Shown: piece by piece, positions 43,815 through 53,682 of the stretch | Layout: each line of letters opens with the position of its first letter | Numbering within the stretch: the stretch's first letter is position 1 | Source of the DNA: Pseudomonas sp. M47T1 | GTDB lineage: Bacteria; Pseudomonadota; Gammaproteobacteria; Pseudomonadales; Pseudomonadaceae | NCBI RefSeq assembly: GCF_000263855.1 | Contig: NZ_AJWX01000002.1 | Coordinates: 310,001-374,000 of the forward strand | Length of the DNA: 64,000 nucleotides | Direction of reading: 5' to 3' | Position numbers and translations under genes: made by a program | Notes under the pieces: generated by a model | Seen by the model: only the letters and a program-made list of their open reading frames with translations | Database searches by the model: none | Told to the model about the DNA's origin: nothing

Positions 43815-45157
43815 TTCGATCGCTGCGCGTACGGTTGATGCTGGCCGCCTTTATCCTGGCGGTGCTGTTCATGCTCGGCCTGTTGCCAGCGTTGCAAAGT
43901 ACCTTCAGCCTGGCGCTGCGCGAATCCATCGAGCAGCGCCTGGCGTCTGACGTGACCACGCTGATTTCCGCCGCTCGGGTGGAGAACGGCAAGCTGCAGA
44001 TGCCCGACCTGCTGCCGGACGAGCGCTTCAACCTGCCCGACAGCCGCCTGCTGGGCTACATCTACAACCGCCAGGGCGACCTGGTGTGGCGCTCCCGGGC
44101 CACCACCGAGCAAAGCATCAACTACACCCCGCGCTACGATGGCTTGGGTGCGCAGTTCGCGCACATCCACGAGGCCAATGGCGAGGAGTATTTCGTCTAC
44201 GACGTGGAGGTAAAGCTGCTGGGCGGCAAGAGCGCGGCCTATAGCATCGTGGCCCTGCAGCCGGTACGCGAGTACAAGGCCATCCTCTCCGGGCTGCGGG
44301 AGAAACTGTTCCTGGGCTTCGGTGCCGCGCTAATGGCCTTGCTGGTGTTGCTGTGGGCCGGCCTCACCTGGGGCCTGCGTGCCTTGCGCCAGTTGAGTTC
44401 GGAGTTGGACGAGATCGAGTCTGGCGAGCGTGAGAGCCTCAGCGAAACCCACCCCCGCGAACTGCTGCGCCTGACCGGCTCGCTGAACCGTCTGCTGAGC
44501 AGCGAGCGCGAACAGCGCGGCCGTTACCGCGACTCCCTGGGCGACCTGGCCCACAGCCTGAAAACCCCGCTGGCGGTGTTGCAGGGCGTCAGCGAGACCA
44601 TCGCCCAGCGCCCGGAAAACCTTGAGCAGGCGCGCATCCTGCAAAGCCAGATCGAGCGCATGAGCCAGCAGATCGGCTACCAGTTGCAACGCGCCAGCCT
44701 GCGCAAGAGCGGCTTGGTGCGCCACCAGGTGTTGCTCAAGCCGCTGCTGGACAGCCTGTTCAGCACCCTGCAGAAGGTGTACCGCGACAAGCGCGTGCAC
44801 ATCGTGTGCAACCTCCCGGACCTGGCCCAGGTGCCGATGGAAGAGGCGGCCTTGCTGGAGATGCTCGGCAACCTGCTGGAGAACGCCTACCGCTTGTGCC
44901 TGGGCGAGGTGAAAGTAAGCCTGGCGTTTGACGAGTTCGGCACCCAGCTCAGCATCGAGGATGACGGCCCTGGCGTGCCGGAAAGCCAGAGGGCGCGCAT
45001 CCTGCAACGCGGCGAGCGGCTGGACCGGCAGAACCCGGGGCAGGGCATTGGCCTGGCAGTGGTCAAGGACATCATCGAAAGCTATGACGCCCAGCTCATC
45101 CTGGATGACTCGCCCCTGGGCGGCGCGGCCTTCCGGGTGCGCTTCAAACCCTTCTGA
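43811..45157 (+). CDS. phoQ: Sensor kinase PhoQ
   Basis: The 448-residue kinase has a first membrane segment near residues 9-30, a periplasmic PhoQ-type sensor (about 35-165), a second span near 170-190 and HAMP. The histidine is in SLGDLAHSLKTPLAVLQ; ATPase motifs include LLEMLGNLLENAYRL and GQGIGLAVVKDII. It senses divalent cations and cationic peptides and phosphorylates PhoP. Its start overlaps the phoP stop. A REP pair follows at 45189. Confidence 0.95.
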   Translation: MIRSLRVRLMLAAFILAVLFMLGLLPALQSTFSLALRESIEQRLASDVTTLISAARVENGKLQMPDLLPDERFNLPDSRLLGYIYNRQGDLVWRSRATTEQSINYTPRYDGLGAQFAHIHEANGEEYFVYDVEVKLLGGKSAAYSIVALQPVREYKAILSGLREKLFLGFGAALMALLVLLWAGLTWGLRALRQLSSELDEIESGERESLSETHPRELLRLTGSLNRLLSSEREQRGRYRDSLGDLAHSLKTPLAVLQGVSETIAQRPENLEQARILQSQIERMSQQIGYQLQRASLRKSGLVRHQVLLKPLLDSLFSTLQKVYRDKRVHIVCNLPDLAQVPMEEAALLEMLGNLLENAYRLCLGEVKVSLAFDEFGTQLSIEDDGPGVPESQRARILQRGERLDRQNPGQGIGLAVVKDIIESYDAQLILDDSPLGGAAFRVRFKPF

Positions 45158-45188
45158 TTTGCGCTATACCTCAACTACGCGGTGGTTG

Positions 45189-45251
45189 TGCGAGCTGGCT
45201 TGCCCGCGAACTGTTCGCCCCCCCAAAAACTCGCTGGCAAGCCGGCTCCCA
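45189..45251. repeat. REP-type inverted repeat
   Basis: Arms TGCGAGCTGGCTTGCC... (45189-45209) and its near complement at 45231-45251 pair with about 17 of 21 positions. It lies between phoQ and the dctA control region and may end the phoPQ transcript. Confidence 0.65.
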
Positions 45252-45265
45252 CAGTGTTTGTGCGC

Positions 45266-45320
45266 GGCGGATATCCGCCACGTGGCGGAAGTTGATCGGC
45301 GTAAATGGCGGATATCCGCC
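45266..45320 (+). promoter_or_regulatory. Two perfect palindromes, probable enhancer-binding-protein sites of dctA
   Basis: GGCGGATATCCGCC occurs at 45266-45279 and again at 45307-45320, 41 bases apart (about four helical turns). They lie about 145 and 104 bases upstream of the expected start from the sigma-54 promoter. This is the usual place for an enhancer-binding activator such as DctD; the identity of the protein is inference. Confidence 0.65.
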
Positions 45321-45397
45321 ATGCAAGTTTTCCCATGGTGGCTAACATGATGGCACCCAACCCCAAAATCATTGATCATTAGCCAAAGCAGGCGTTC

Positions 45398-45412
45398 TGG
45401 CACGCCCCTTGC
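45398..45412 (+). promoter_or_regulatory. Sigma-54 (RpoN) promoter of dctA
   Basis: TGGCACGCCCCTTGC matches the -24/-12 consensus (TGGCAC-N5-TTGC) at every key base. Transcription would begin near 45423, leaving a leader of about 115 bases. The leader contains a 6-bp hairpin, CCCTCC/GGAGGG, at 45453-45470. Confidence 0.85.
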
Positions 45413-45538
45413 GATACACGTGCAAGGTCTGCCACGCGCAGCTCGACAATAAATCCCTCCAGTACAGGAGGGTTCGTGCTTTAGGTGTCGTGTGCATCAG
45501 GGAAATGGATGCCAGGCGATGCACTTGAGGAACTTGTA

Positions 45539-46855
45539 ATGACGACTCGTCAGCCACTGTACAAATCGCTCTACTTCCAGGTGATCGTCGCGATCATCAT
45601 CGGTATCGCGTTGGGGCACTTCTACCCTGACACCGCGGTAACCCTCAAGCCTCTGGGCGACGGGTTCATCAAACTGATCAAAATGGTCATCGCCCCCATC
45701 ATCTTCTGCACCGTGGTCAGCGGCATCGCCGGCATGGAAAGCATGAAGGCCGTGGGCAAGACCGGTGGCTATGCGCTGCTGTACTTTGAAGTGGTGTCCA
45801 CCATTGCGCTGCTGATCGGCCTGGTTGTGGTCAACGTGGTTGGCCCGGGCAACGGCATGCACATCGACCCTGCCAGCCTGGACGCCTCCAAGGTCGCCAG
45901 CTACGTTGCCGCCGGTAAAGACCAGAGCATCATTGCGTTCTTCATGAACATTATCCCCAACACCATTGTGGGTGCCTTCGCCACTGGCGACATCCTGCAA
46001 GTGTTGATGTTTGCCGTACTGTTCGGTTTTGCCCTGCACCGCCTGGGCGCCTACGGCAAGCCGCTGCTGGACCTGATTGATCGCTTCGCGCACGTCATGT
46101 TCAACATCATCAACATGATCATGAAGCTGGCGCCACTGGGTGCCCTGGGTGCCATGGCCTTCACCATCGGTGCGTATGGCGTGAGCTCGCTGGTGCAACT
46201 GGGCCAGTTGATGATTTGCTTCTACATCACCTGCATCCTGTTCGTGCTGCTGGTGCTGGGCTCGATCGCCCGTGCCCACGGTTTCAGCATCCTCAAGCTG
46301 GTGCGCTACATTCGTGAAGAGCTGCTGATTGTTCTGGGTACTTCTTCCTCGGAATCGGCCCTGCCACGCATGCTGGTGAAAATGGAGCGTCTGGGCGCGC
46401 AGAAGTCGGTAGTAGGCCTGGTGATTCCAACCGGTTACTCGTTCAACCTGGACGGTACCGCGATCTACCTGACCATGGCGGCGGTATTCATCGCCCAAGC
46501 CACCGACACCCACATGGACCTGTTCCACCAGATCACCCTGCTGGCCGTACTGCTGATCTCTTCCAAGGGTGCAGCCGGCGTGACCGGTAGCGGCTTCATC
46601 GTGCTGGCCGCCACCCTGTCGGCCGTTGGCCACCTGCCGGTGGCGGGCCTGGCGCTGATCCTGGGTATCGACCGCTTCATGTCCGAAGCCCGCGCGCTGA
46701 CCAACCTGGTCGGCAACGCCGTGGCTACCCTGGTGGTAGCCAAGTGGGTGGGTGAGCTGGACGAAGACACCATGAAGGCGCAACTGGCCGCCGGGCCTAC
46801 CGCCATCGAAGTGGCGCAAGCCCATGAAACGGTGGTGGCAGACGCCCCGCGCTAA
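45539..46855 (+). CDS. dctA: C4-dicarboxylate transporter DctA
   Basis: The 438-residue inner-membrane symporter has the DAACS family motifs: [22 protein letters not shown], serine-rich loop [65 protein letters not shown] and [22 protein letters not shown]. It takes up succinate, fumarate and malate with protons or sodium. GAGG lies 8 bases before the ATG. Transcription from the sigma-54 promoter at 45398 suggests control by a DctB/DctD-type system encoded elsewhere. A terminator follows at 46872. Confidence 0.95.
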   Translation: MTTRQPLYKSLYFQVIVAIIIGIALGHFYPDTAVTLKPLGDGFIKLIKMVIAPIIFCTVVSGIAGMESMKAVGKTGGYALLYFEVVSTIALLIGLVVVNVVGPGNGMHIDPASLDASKVASYVAAGKDQSIIAFFMNIIPNTIVGAFATGDILQVLMFAVLFGFALHRLGAYGKPLLDLIDRFAHVMFNIINMIMKLAPLGALGAMAFTIGAYGVSSLVQLGQLMICFYITCILFVLLVLGSIARAHGFSILKLVRYIREELLIVLGTSSSESALPRMLVKMERLGAQKSVVGLVIPTGYSFNLDGTAIYLTMAAVFIAQATDTHMDLFHQITLLAVLLISSKGAAGVTGSGFIVLAATLSAVGHLPVAGLALILGIDRFMSEARALTNLVGNAVATLVVAKWVGELDEDTMKAQLAAGPTAIEVAQAHETVVADAPR

Positions 46856-46871
46856 GCGCTGATGCAACACC

Positions 46872-46899
46872 AAAAACCCATCTTCGGATGGGTTTTTTT
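46872..46899. terminator. Bidirectional rho-independent terminator between dctA and sprT
   Basis: AAAACCCATC-TTCG-GATGGGTTTT with an A tract on one side and a T tract on the other. It serves the convergent ends of dctA and sprT. Confidence 0.88.
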
Positions 46900-46924
46900 A
46901 TGGGATAGCAGCCATCATGCTGGC

Positions 46925-47419
46925 TTACTCCACCCGGGTTTCTCCGGTATACACCAGCGTATGCCGGCACCGCCGGCACAGGTAGCGCCGCCCCTGGCGT
47001 ACCAGGCTGTGGCGTTGGGCGCTGAAGGGGAAGTCGCTGTCGGCGCACGGGCAGCGGTAAATGTAGCGCATTACCCGGCGGCGCTTGACCTCGTAGGTGT
47101 GGCAGCGGTTGGGCGGCAGTTCGTACACGCCCCTCATGATCAACTGCCACTCCTCGCCATGGGGCGCGATGCGGTCGCCGAACAGTTGGTGGGCTACCAG
47201 GTGGGCCACCTCGTGAGGCACGGTCTGGCGGAGGAAATCTTCGCTGTTGTCGCGGTACAACTGCGGGTTGAAGCGCAGCAGGTTTTCATGCAGGTGCGCG
47301 ACACCGGCCTTCTGCCCGCGCAGCTTGAAGCTGACCTGGGGGCGGACGAAGGTGCGTTTGAAGAAGGCTTCGGCTTGTTGGAAACAGGATTCGACGCGGG
47401 TATTGAGTAACTCGGGCAT
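46925..47419 (-). CDS. sprT: SprT-family zinc-metalloprotease-like protein
   Basis: The 164-residue protein has the HExxH motif in VPHEVAHLVAHQLFG and two C-terminal CxxC/CxC pairs (YRCPCADSD, LCRRCRHTLVYTG) forming a zinc ribbon. It matches SprT, a relative of the eukaryotic DNA-protein crosslink protease SPRTN. GGAG lies upstream of the ATG at 47419. Confidence 0.88.
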   Translation of the reverse strand: MPELLNTRVESCFQQAEAFFKRTFVRPQVSFKLRGQKAGVAHLHENLLRFNPQLYRDNSEDFLRQTVPHEVAHLVAHQLFGDRIAPHGEEWQLIMRGVYELPPNRCHTYEVKRRRVMRYIYRCPCADSDFPFSAQRHSLVRQGRRYLCRRCRHTLVYTGETRVE

Positions 47420-47502
47420 GCTAGACGACACTCCATATGTGCCGATTATGCCGCAACCACACGGGCATGCCGAGCCGCCTGTCGCCAGGCGGCGCGCCAG
47501 GG

Positions 47503-48102
47503 TCAGTTAGTGTAGACGGGGCCTACGCCCAGTCCCCAGATGATCACCGTGAACGCCATGATGGCCACCAGCACCACCAGGCCCACCGCCAGCACCGAGC
47601 TTGAGAACAGGAAGCCCTCATCCGGATCGATGTTCATGAAGGTGGGCAGGCCCACGTACAACAAGTACACGGTGTAGCAGATGGCCGCGGTGCCCAGCAC
47701 CATCCCCAGCCACAAGTGCGGATACAGCGCCGCCAGGCCGCCAATGAACAATGGGGTGGCGGTGTAGGTGGCAAAGGCGATGCAGCGGGCCAGGCTGGGG
47801 CTGGCGTCGTAGGTGCGGGCCATCCAGTGAATGAAGGCGCCCATCACCGCCACCCCGCCCAGCATGGCGACGTACGACATGATGGTCATCCACACGGCGC
47901 TTTCCAGGGTGAGCATCACCGGTGCCCGGGTGCCGATCACCCAGCCTACCTGTGTTGTGCCAATAAACGCCGATATGGGCGGTATTGCCGCCAATATGAG
48001 GGTATGGGTGAAGTACATGTGGCCGATGGTTTCTTCTTCGCCACGTATCTGGTGCCATTCTTGATCGGGATGGGTGAACAACCCCACGACGTGATGGATC
48101 AT
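47503..48102 (-). CDS. Yip1-domain inner-membrane protein
   Basis: The 199-residue protein has an N-terminal LFTHPDQEWHQIRGEEETIG, the usual Yip1/YIF1 opening in Pseudomonas, and about five membrane segments (for example HTLILAAIPPISAFIGTTQVGW and SVLAVGLVVLVAIMAFTVIIWGLG). The function is unknown; related proteins are small scaffold-like membrane proteins. GGAG lies about 9 bases before the ATG at 48102, which is preferred over an in-frame GTG at 48111. Confidence 0.8.
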   Translation of the reverse strand: MIHHVVGLFTHPDQEWHQIRGEEETIGHMYFTHTLILAAIPPISAFIGTTQVGWVIGTRAPVMLTLESAVWMTIMSYVAMLGGVAVMGAFIHWMARTYDASPSLARCIAFATYTATPLFIGGLAALYPHLWLGMVLGTAAICYTVYLLYVGLPTFMNIDPDEGFLFSSSVLAVGLVVLVAIMAFTVIIWGLGVGPVYTN

Positions 48103-48315
48103 GCCAGTCACTCCTGCGGTGATTACAGCTTCACACGGGAGTATAGGGGGCAGATTCCGGCAGTTTTAGAGCAAATCGCGCTCTAATGGCCCCTTGTAAG
48201 CACTTTGCAGTATTTACCCGCCGGTGGGTGCCAGTTGACCAGATACCGTACCCGTGCGCCGGCTTTACAGGTAAAATGCCCGGCTTTTCGTCTCACCACG
48301 CGGATTTCAAGCGCC

Positions 48316-49140
48316 ATGGGCACCCTTTCGGTCAACCAGAACAAACTGCAGAAACGCCTTCGTCGGCTGGCCGGGGAGGCCGTCGCCGACTACAACATGA
48401 TCGAGGACGGTGACAAGGTCATGGTCTGCCTGTCGGGCGGCAAGGACAGCTACACCATGCTCGACGTGCTGATGCACCTGCAGAAGGTGGCGCCGATCAA
48501 GTTCAGCATCGTGGCCGTGAACATGGACCAGAAGCAGCCAGGCTTCCCCGAGCACGTGCTGCCGGCCTACCTGAAAGCGTTGGGCGTGGAGTACCACATC
48601 GTCGAGAAAGACACCTATTCGGTGGTCAAGGAATTGATCCCGGAAGGCAAGACCACGTGCTCGCTGTGCTCGCGCCTGCGCCGTGGCACGCTGTACACCT
48701 TCGCCGACGAAATCGGCGCCACCAAGATGGCCCTGGGGCACCACCGCGACGACATCGTCGAGACGTTCTTCCTGAACATGTTCTTCAACGGCAGCATCAA
48801 GGCCATGCCGCCCAAGCTGCGCGCCGACGACGGCCGCAACGTGGTGATTCGCCCGCTGGCCTACTGCAACGAGAAGGACATCCAGGCCTATTCGGACCTC
48901 AAGCAGTTCCCGATCATCCCGTGCAACCTGTGTGGCTCGCAGGAAAACCTGCAACGCCAGGTGGTCAAGGACATGCTGGTGGACTGGGAGCGCAAGCACC
49001 CGGGGCGTACCGACAGTATCTTCCGCGGCTTGCAGAACGTGGTGCCGTCGCAACTGGCTGACCGCAACCTCTTTGACTTCGTCAACCTGGCGATTGATGA
49101 GTCGGCGCCTTCGCGCGTGCTCAACGTTCTCAACCTCTGA
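48316..49140 (+). CDS. ttcA: tRNA 2-thiocytidine biosynthesis protein TtcA
   Basis: The 274-residue enzyme has the PP-loop [16 protein letters not shown], the first cysteine pair in [12 protein letters not shown] and the second in [15 protein letters not shown]. It adds sulfur to cytidine 32 of tRNA using ATP and an iron-sulfur cluster held by these cysteines. The ATG at 48316 has no strong Shine-Dalgarno; earlier in-frame codons do not add family-like sequence. It is divergent from the Yip1 gene. Confidence 0.93.
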   Translation: MGTLSVNQNKLQKRLRRLAGEAVADYNMIEDGDKVMVCLSGGKDSYTMLDVLMHLQKVAPIKFSIVAVNMDQKQPGFPEHVLPAYLKALGVEYHIVEKDTYSVVKELIPEGKTTCSLCSRLRRGTLYTFADEIGATKMALGHHRDDIVETFFLNMFFNGSIKAMPPKLRADDGRNVVIRPLAYCNEKDIQAYSDLKQFPIIPCNLCGSQENLQRQVVKDMLVDWERKHPGRTDSIFRGLQNVVPSQLADRNLFDFVNLAIDESAPSRVLNVLNL

Positions 49141-49165
49141 TCCAGCGCCAGTTCCCCACCCCTAG

Positions 49166-49275
49166 TAGGCGCGGCCGCCAGGCTGCGCAAAGGTCCGCAG
49201 GACCTTCTGCGGGGGCATGCCGGTACCGGGCCTGCGGTGCGCCTTCGCAGCCTGATGGCGGCCCCTGCGAAGGTT
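49166..49275. repeat. REP-type inverted repeat
   Basis: The sequence GTAGGCGCGGCCGCCAGGCTGCGCAAAGG is partly complemented near 49240-49275 (CCTTCGCAGCCTGATGGCGGCC). It lies between the convergent ends of ttcA and the beta-propeller gene. Confidence 0.6.
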
Positions 49276-49280
49276 GGTTG

Positions 49281-50114
49281 TTACTCGGCCTTTAGCTCGA
49301 TCACCCGATCCCGGCCGCCCTCGGCCAGCAGGTAGGTGTTGTCGCCACTGGGCAGCAATTCCTGCGGCGCGCGCAGGTGCGACAGGATTACCTGCAACTT
49401 GCCATCCGGCGTGCGCAGCCACAGCCGTGCCAGGTGCGTCTGGTCTTCGACGATCCACAGCCCGCGCTTGTCGCACAGGATGAAGGTGGGGTTGGTGATG
49501 CCGTCCACGTACACCGGGTCTTTGCCTGACTCATCGAACTGACGAATCACGCCTTCCTTCTTCACCGTGTACAGCAGCTTGCCGCCCGGGCAGATTTCCA
49601 CCGATTCGGTTTCCGACAGGTTGTCGCGCAGCACCGTCAGCGAGCCGTCGGTAGCGTCATAGCGCATCAACCGGCCGTGGTCGTGGCGGTCTTCGATGGC
49701 ATACAGCTTATTGCCGTCAGGTTTGAGGCCCTGCACGTCGGTGCCCATGAACAGCGGGGTCAGCTTGCCGTCCTTGAGCAGTTGCACCGGCTTGTTTTCC
49801 CATTCCTGGCTGAAGGCATGGCCGCCCAGGTAGGGCGCCATGCCGTCGGGCTTGCTCAGGTTATCGAGCAGGGTGGTGCGGGTGCCGTCGGGGGCAATGC
49901 TGAGCAGGCGGCCCTTGTCATTGCGCAGCTCTTCGGTGACCAGCACGTTGGGGCCATCAAAGCCCAGGGCGGCCGCCTTCTTGACGTTGTCGTAGACCCG
50001 CCGCGTGCTCCAGCCATCCGCCGCCTGCACCGGCCAGAAGTGTTGCCAGGCCAGGAAGCCGAACCCGCACACAACGGGCACGCCCGCCCACAGCCACAGC
50101 GATTTGAGTTTCAT
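49281..50114 (-). CDS. SMP-30/gluconolactonase-like beta-propeller, membrane anchored or secreted
   Basis: The 277-residue protein has an N-terminal hydrophobic segment (LWLWAGVPVVCGFGFLAWQHF) and then a six-bladed propeller pattern: VTEELRNDKGRLLSIAPDG, GLKPDGNKLYAIEDR, SVEICPGGKLLYTV, NPTFILCDKRGLWIVED. It should face the periplasm. Gluconolactonase-type calcium ligands could not be pinned down, so activity is uncertain. The ATG at 50114 has GGA 6 bases upstream. It ends the arsC-wrbA-DUF2069-tag series. Confidence 0.7.
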   Translation of the reverse strand: MKLKSLWLWAGVPVVCGFGFLAWQHFWPVQAADGWSTRRVYDNVKKAAALGFDGPNVLVTEELRNDKGRLLSIAPDGTRTTLLDNLSKPDGMAPYLGGHAFSQEWENKPVQLLKDGKLTPLFMGTDVQGLKPDGNKLYAIEDRHDHGRLMRYDATDGSLTVLRDNLSETESVEICPGGKLLYTVKKEGVIRQFDESGKDPVYVDGITNPTFILCDKRGLWIVEDQTHLARLWLRTPDGKLQVILSHLRAPQELLPSGDNTYLLAEGGRDRVIELKAE

Positions 50115-50129
50115 GAGCATTCCATGCGG

Positions 50130-50801
50130 TTAGTGATTGACGGTGTAGGCCAGCATCGCCGACAGCTGGCACAGGGGCCGTCCGCTCTCGGCCTGCCACT
50201 GGTTGAACACTTCCTGCACCTTGGCCTGGTCGCGCTTGCTGCTGGGCACCTTGTCGACGATGCCCTGGGCATTGAGCGCGGCCACCACGTCCCAGGTAGG
50301 GATGAAGGTGTCCTTGCCCACCATGCGCAGGAACCGTGGCGCCGACAGGCCGCCCAGCTGGTTGCCATGCTTGGCCAGGTACTGCCACAGGCCGACGATG
50401 TCGGTCACTGGCCAGTCGGCGATGAAGGCGCCGAAGCTTTGGTGTTCGTGCTCGATGTCCAGCATCATCTGCGCATTGCGAGGTACGCTCTTGAGCTTGC
50501 CCAGGTGGCGAATGATGCGGGTGTCCTGCATCAGGCGTTCCAGGTGCTCGGCACCCATCAACACCACTTTTTCCGGGTCGAAGCCGAAGAACACCTGCTC
50601 GAAGGCCGGCCATTTGGCGTCTACCAGGCTGTGCTTGAGGCCGGCGCGAAACACGCGCAGGGCCAGGGTGGACAGGTAGCGATCAGCGGGGATATTGCGC
50701 AGTTGTGCCGGGGTTTTCGCATCGGGAAGGTGGTCTTCCAGCGCCTTGGCCCCGCCGAAGCGGTTAAGGCAGTATTCGTTCAGCCACTTGTAATCCTGCA
50801 T
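50130..50801 (-). CDS. DNA-3-methyladenine glycosylase I family protein
   Basis: The 223-residue protein follows Tag in its middle section: WPAFEQVFFGFDPEKVVLMGAEHLERLMQDTRIIRHLGKLKSVPRNAQMML. The zinc-binding cysteines and histidines of E. coli Tag at the N- and C-termini are not conserved (ends SAMLAYTVNH), so it is a divergent branch. It probably removes alkylated bases from DNA or has drifted from that role. Its ATG abuts the stop of the DUF2069 gene with no gap. Confidence 0.75.
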   Translation of the reverse strand: MQDYKWLNEYCLNRFGGAKALEDHLPDAKTPAQLRNIPADRYLSTLALRVFRAGLKHSLVDAKWPAFEQVFFGFDPEKVVLMGAEHLERLMQDTRIIRHLGKLKSVPRNAQMMLDIEHEHQSFGAFIADWPVTDIVGLWQYLAKHGNQLGGLSAPRFLRMVGKDTFIPTWDVVAALNAQGIVDKVPSSKRDQAKVQEVFNQWQAESGRPLCQLSAMLAYTVNH

Positions 50802-52166
<1,365 letters not shown>

Positions 52167-52238
52167 TTGCGGTCGCACCTTGGGTGAAGGGGGAGCTATT
52201 CTAACCCTGTGGCGGGCACATTTAGGAAGGTAACGATC

Positions 52239-52694
52239 ATGGCATGGCGTGGGGTGGTGTGTCTGGTGCTGGTACTGCTGGCCGGCTGTGGCGCGGACTA
52301 CGGGGTCGACCAGAACGGCAAGCTGGTCAAGGCGCGGCAATTGGATGACCAATGGCTGGTGGTCAACTACTGGGCGGACTGGTGCGGCCCGTGCCGCAGC
52401 GAAATACCGCAGCTCAATGCCTTGGCGGATCAGCTCAAGGGCAAGGGCGTGGCGGTGGTGGGTGTCAATTTTGACGGTTTGCACGGCGACGACCTGAAGA
52501 AGGCCGCCCAGGAGCTGGGCATCAGCTTCACGGTGCTGGCCGACGACCCCGGCCCGCGCTTCGACCTGCCGCAGAACGACGCGCTGCCCATCACCTACAT
52601 CATCGATGCCAAGGGCAAGGTGCGCGAGCAGTTGATTGGCGAGCAGACGGCGGCGGGGATCAGCGAGAAGCTGGCGAAGCTGAAGAATTCCTGA
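52239..52694 (+). CDS. TlpA-like thiol-disulfide lipoprotein
   Basis: The 151-residue precursor has a lipoprotein signal (CLVLVLLAGC, lipobox LAGC) and a thioredoxin fold with active site NYWADWCGPCRSEIP and cis-Pro region ALPITYIIDAKGK. It should act in the periplasm as a disulfide reductase, for example for cytochrome maturation or oxidative repair. AGGAAGG lies about 8 bases before the ATG. It is divergent from arsC. An inverted REP pair follows. Confidence 0.88.
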   Translation: MAWRGVVCLVLVLLAGCGADYGVDQNGKLVKARQLDDQWLVVNYWADWCGPCRSEIPQLNALADQLKGKGVAVVGVNFDGLHGDDLKKAAQELGISFTVLADDPGPRFDLPQNDALPITYIIDAKGKVREQLIGEQTAAGISEKLAKLKNS

Positions 52695-52710
52695 GCCCGA
52701 AAGGCTTTTA

Positions 52711-52795
52711 TGGGAGCAGGCTCTGCCCGCGAAGGCCATACGGCGCGCGGTCTGATTCACCGCCGCGCCCTTTTCGCGGGCAGAGCCCGCTCCCA
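52711..52795. repeat. Inverted pair of 23-base REP elements
   Basis: Arms 52711-52733 and 52773-52795 match as reverse complements at 22 of 23 positions. The second arm is identical to the elements at 26523 and 37127. The pair can form a strong cruciform or hairpin between the convergent TlpA-like and META genes and may act as a terminator. Confidence 0.85.
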
Positions 52796-52804
52796 CAAAC
52801 GATA

Positions 52805-53206
52805 TCAGCCCTCGTCAGGCCACAGGCGCAGTGGCTTGCCTTCTTCGGGCCACAGGCGGATCTGGCCTTCCTTGGACACGCTCCAGCGCTGCACGCCGCC
52901 CAGGGCCTGCAGGAAGCGCTGTTCCTGTTCCATGGTGGCCGGATCGCAGGCACGGCGAGTGCTGCCTACCGGGCCGAAGGTCAGGTGGTGACGCTTGAGC
53001 GTATAGGGCGCGAACCAGTGGTTGCAGCCGGCGTTGCCATAGGCGCGGCCGTCCTCACCCAGGGTCAGGCTGATGTGGCTGTAGTCCATCAACGGACGGT
53101 CGCCAATCCACTCCAGCGTGTACGCCTGTTCCTGTTGCAGCTTGGGCCCGGATGCGCAGCCCGTGAGGGTGGCGGCCAGTGCCGCCAGCAGCAGGACGTG
53201 TTTCAC
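52805..53206 (-). CDS. META-domain (HslJ-like) lipoprotein
   Basis: The 133-residue precursor has a lipobox (LAATLTGC) and a META domain: LEWIGDRPLMDYSHISLTLGEDGRAYGNAGCNHWFAPY, then MEQEQRFLQAL. HslJ-type META proteins are heat-inducible envelope proteins of unclear function. It begins at GTG 53206, overlapping the upstream stop by 4 bases, with GGAG 8 bases before. Confidence 0.85.
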   Translation of the reverse strand: MKHVLLLAALAATLTGCASGPKLQQEQAYTLEWIGDRPLMDYSHISLTLGEDGRAYGNAGCNHWFAPYTLKRHHLTFGPVGSTRRACDPATMEQEQRFLQALGGVQRWSVSKEGQIRLWPEEGKPLRLWPDEG

Positions 53207-53640
53207 GGGCGCGGCTCCTGGCATTTGCGGCACAGGTGCTTGTCGCCCACGGTGCTCCAGCCAAGCTCGGCGATGCGCGCCGTGGCCGCTGGCTTCTGCG
53301 CCTTGGTGCCCAGCTTGGCGTCAACGGCGAACTCGAACTCAAGGTCCGCGTTGCAGGCGTCGCACTGTACGTGCCACTGGTGAATGGCCAGCTCGCCGAA
53401 CACCGGCCCGCTGGCCACGGCAACCCATTGGCCGGGCGGGTTGATCAGGTGGCGGACTTTCTCGATGGTCAGGCGCATGGACAAGGTCTTGCTGCCCTTG
53501 AGGGTCACCAGCAGAACGTCGTCGTTGTGAATCGAACCACCGTTGCCGGTGACCTGATAACGGCCTGGCGCCAGGGCGCGGCATTCAATCAGGGTGTGGT
53601 GCGGGTTGAGCAGGCTGTAGCGAAAATCGTGTTCGACCAT
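53203..53640 (-). CDS. Zinc-ribbon-like protein with two CxxC pairs
   Basis: The 145-residue protein starts VEHDFRYSLLNPHHTLIECRALAPG, has a basic middle (LKGSKTLSMRLTIEKVRHLI), and carries CDAC and CRKC pairs in its second half, suggesting a structural zinc. No family was recognised. GGAGG stands 5 bases before the ATG. It overlaps the META lipoprotein gene by 4 bases, so the two form a unit. Confidence 0.7.
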   Translation of the reverse strand: MVEHDFRYSLLNPHHTLIECRALAPGRYQVTGNGGSIHNDDVLLVTLKGSKTLSMRLTIEKVRHLINPPGQWVAVASGPVFGELAIHQWHVQCDACNADLEFEFAVDAKLGTKAQKPAATARIAELGWSTVGDKHLCRKCQEPRP

Positions 53641-53682
53641 GGGTCCTCCAAATCTGCGCGACATGCTAGCACGGCCTATCGA

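Noticed and set aside
45440..45460. Possible Crc/Hfq catabolite-repression site (ACAATAAAT) in the dctA leader
   Set aside because: It only partly matches AAnAAnAA and is not next to the ribosome site, so it was not listed.
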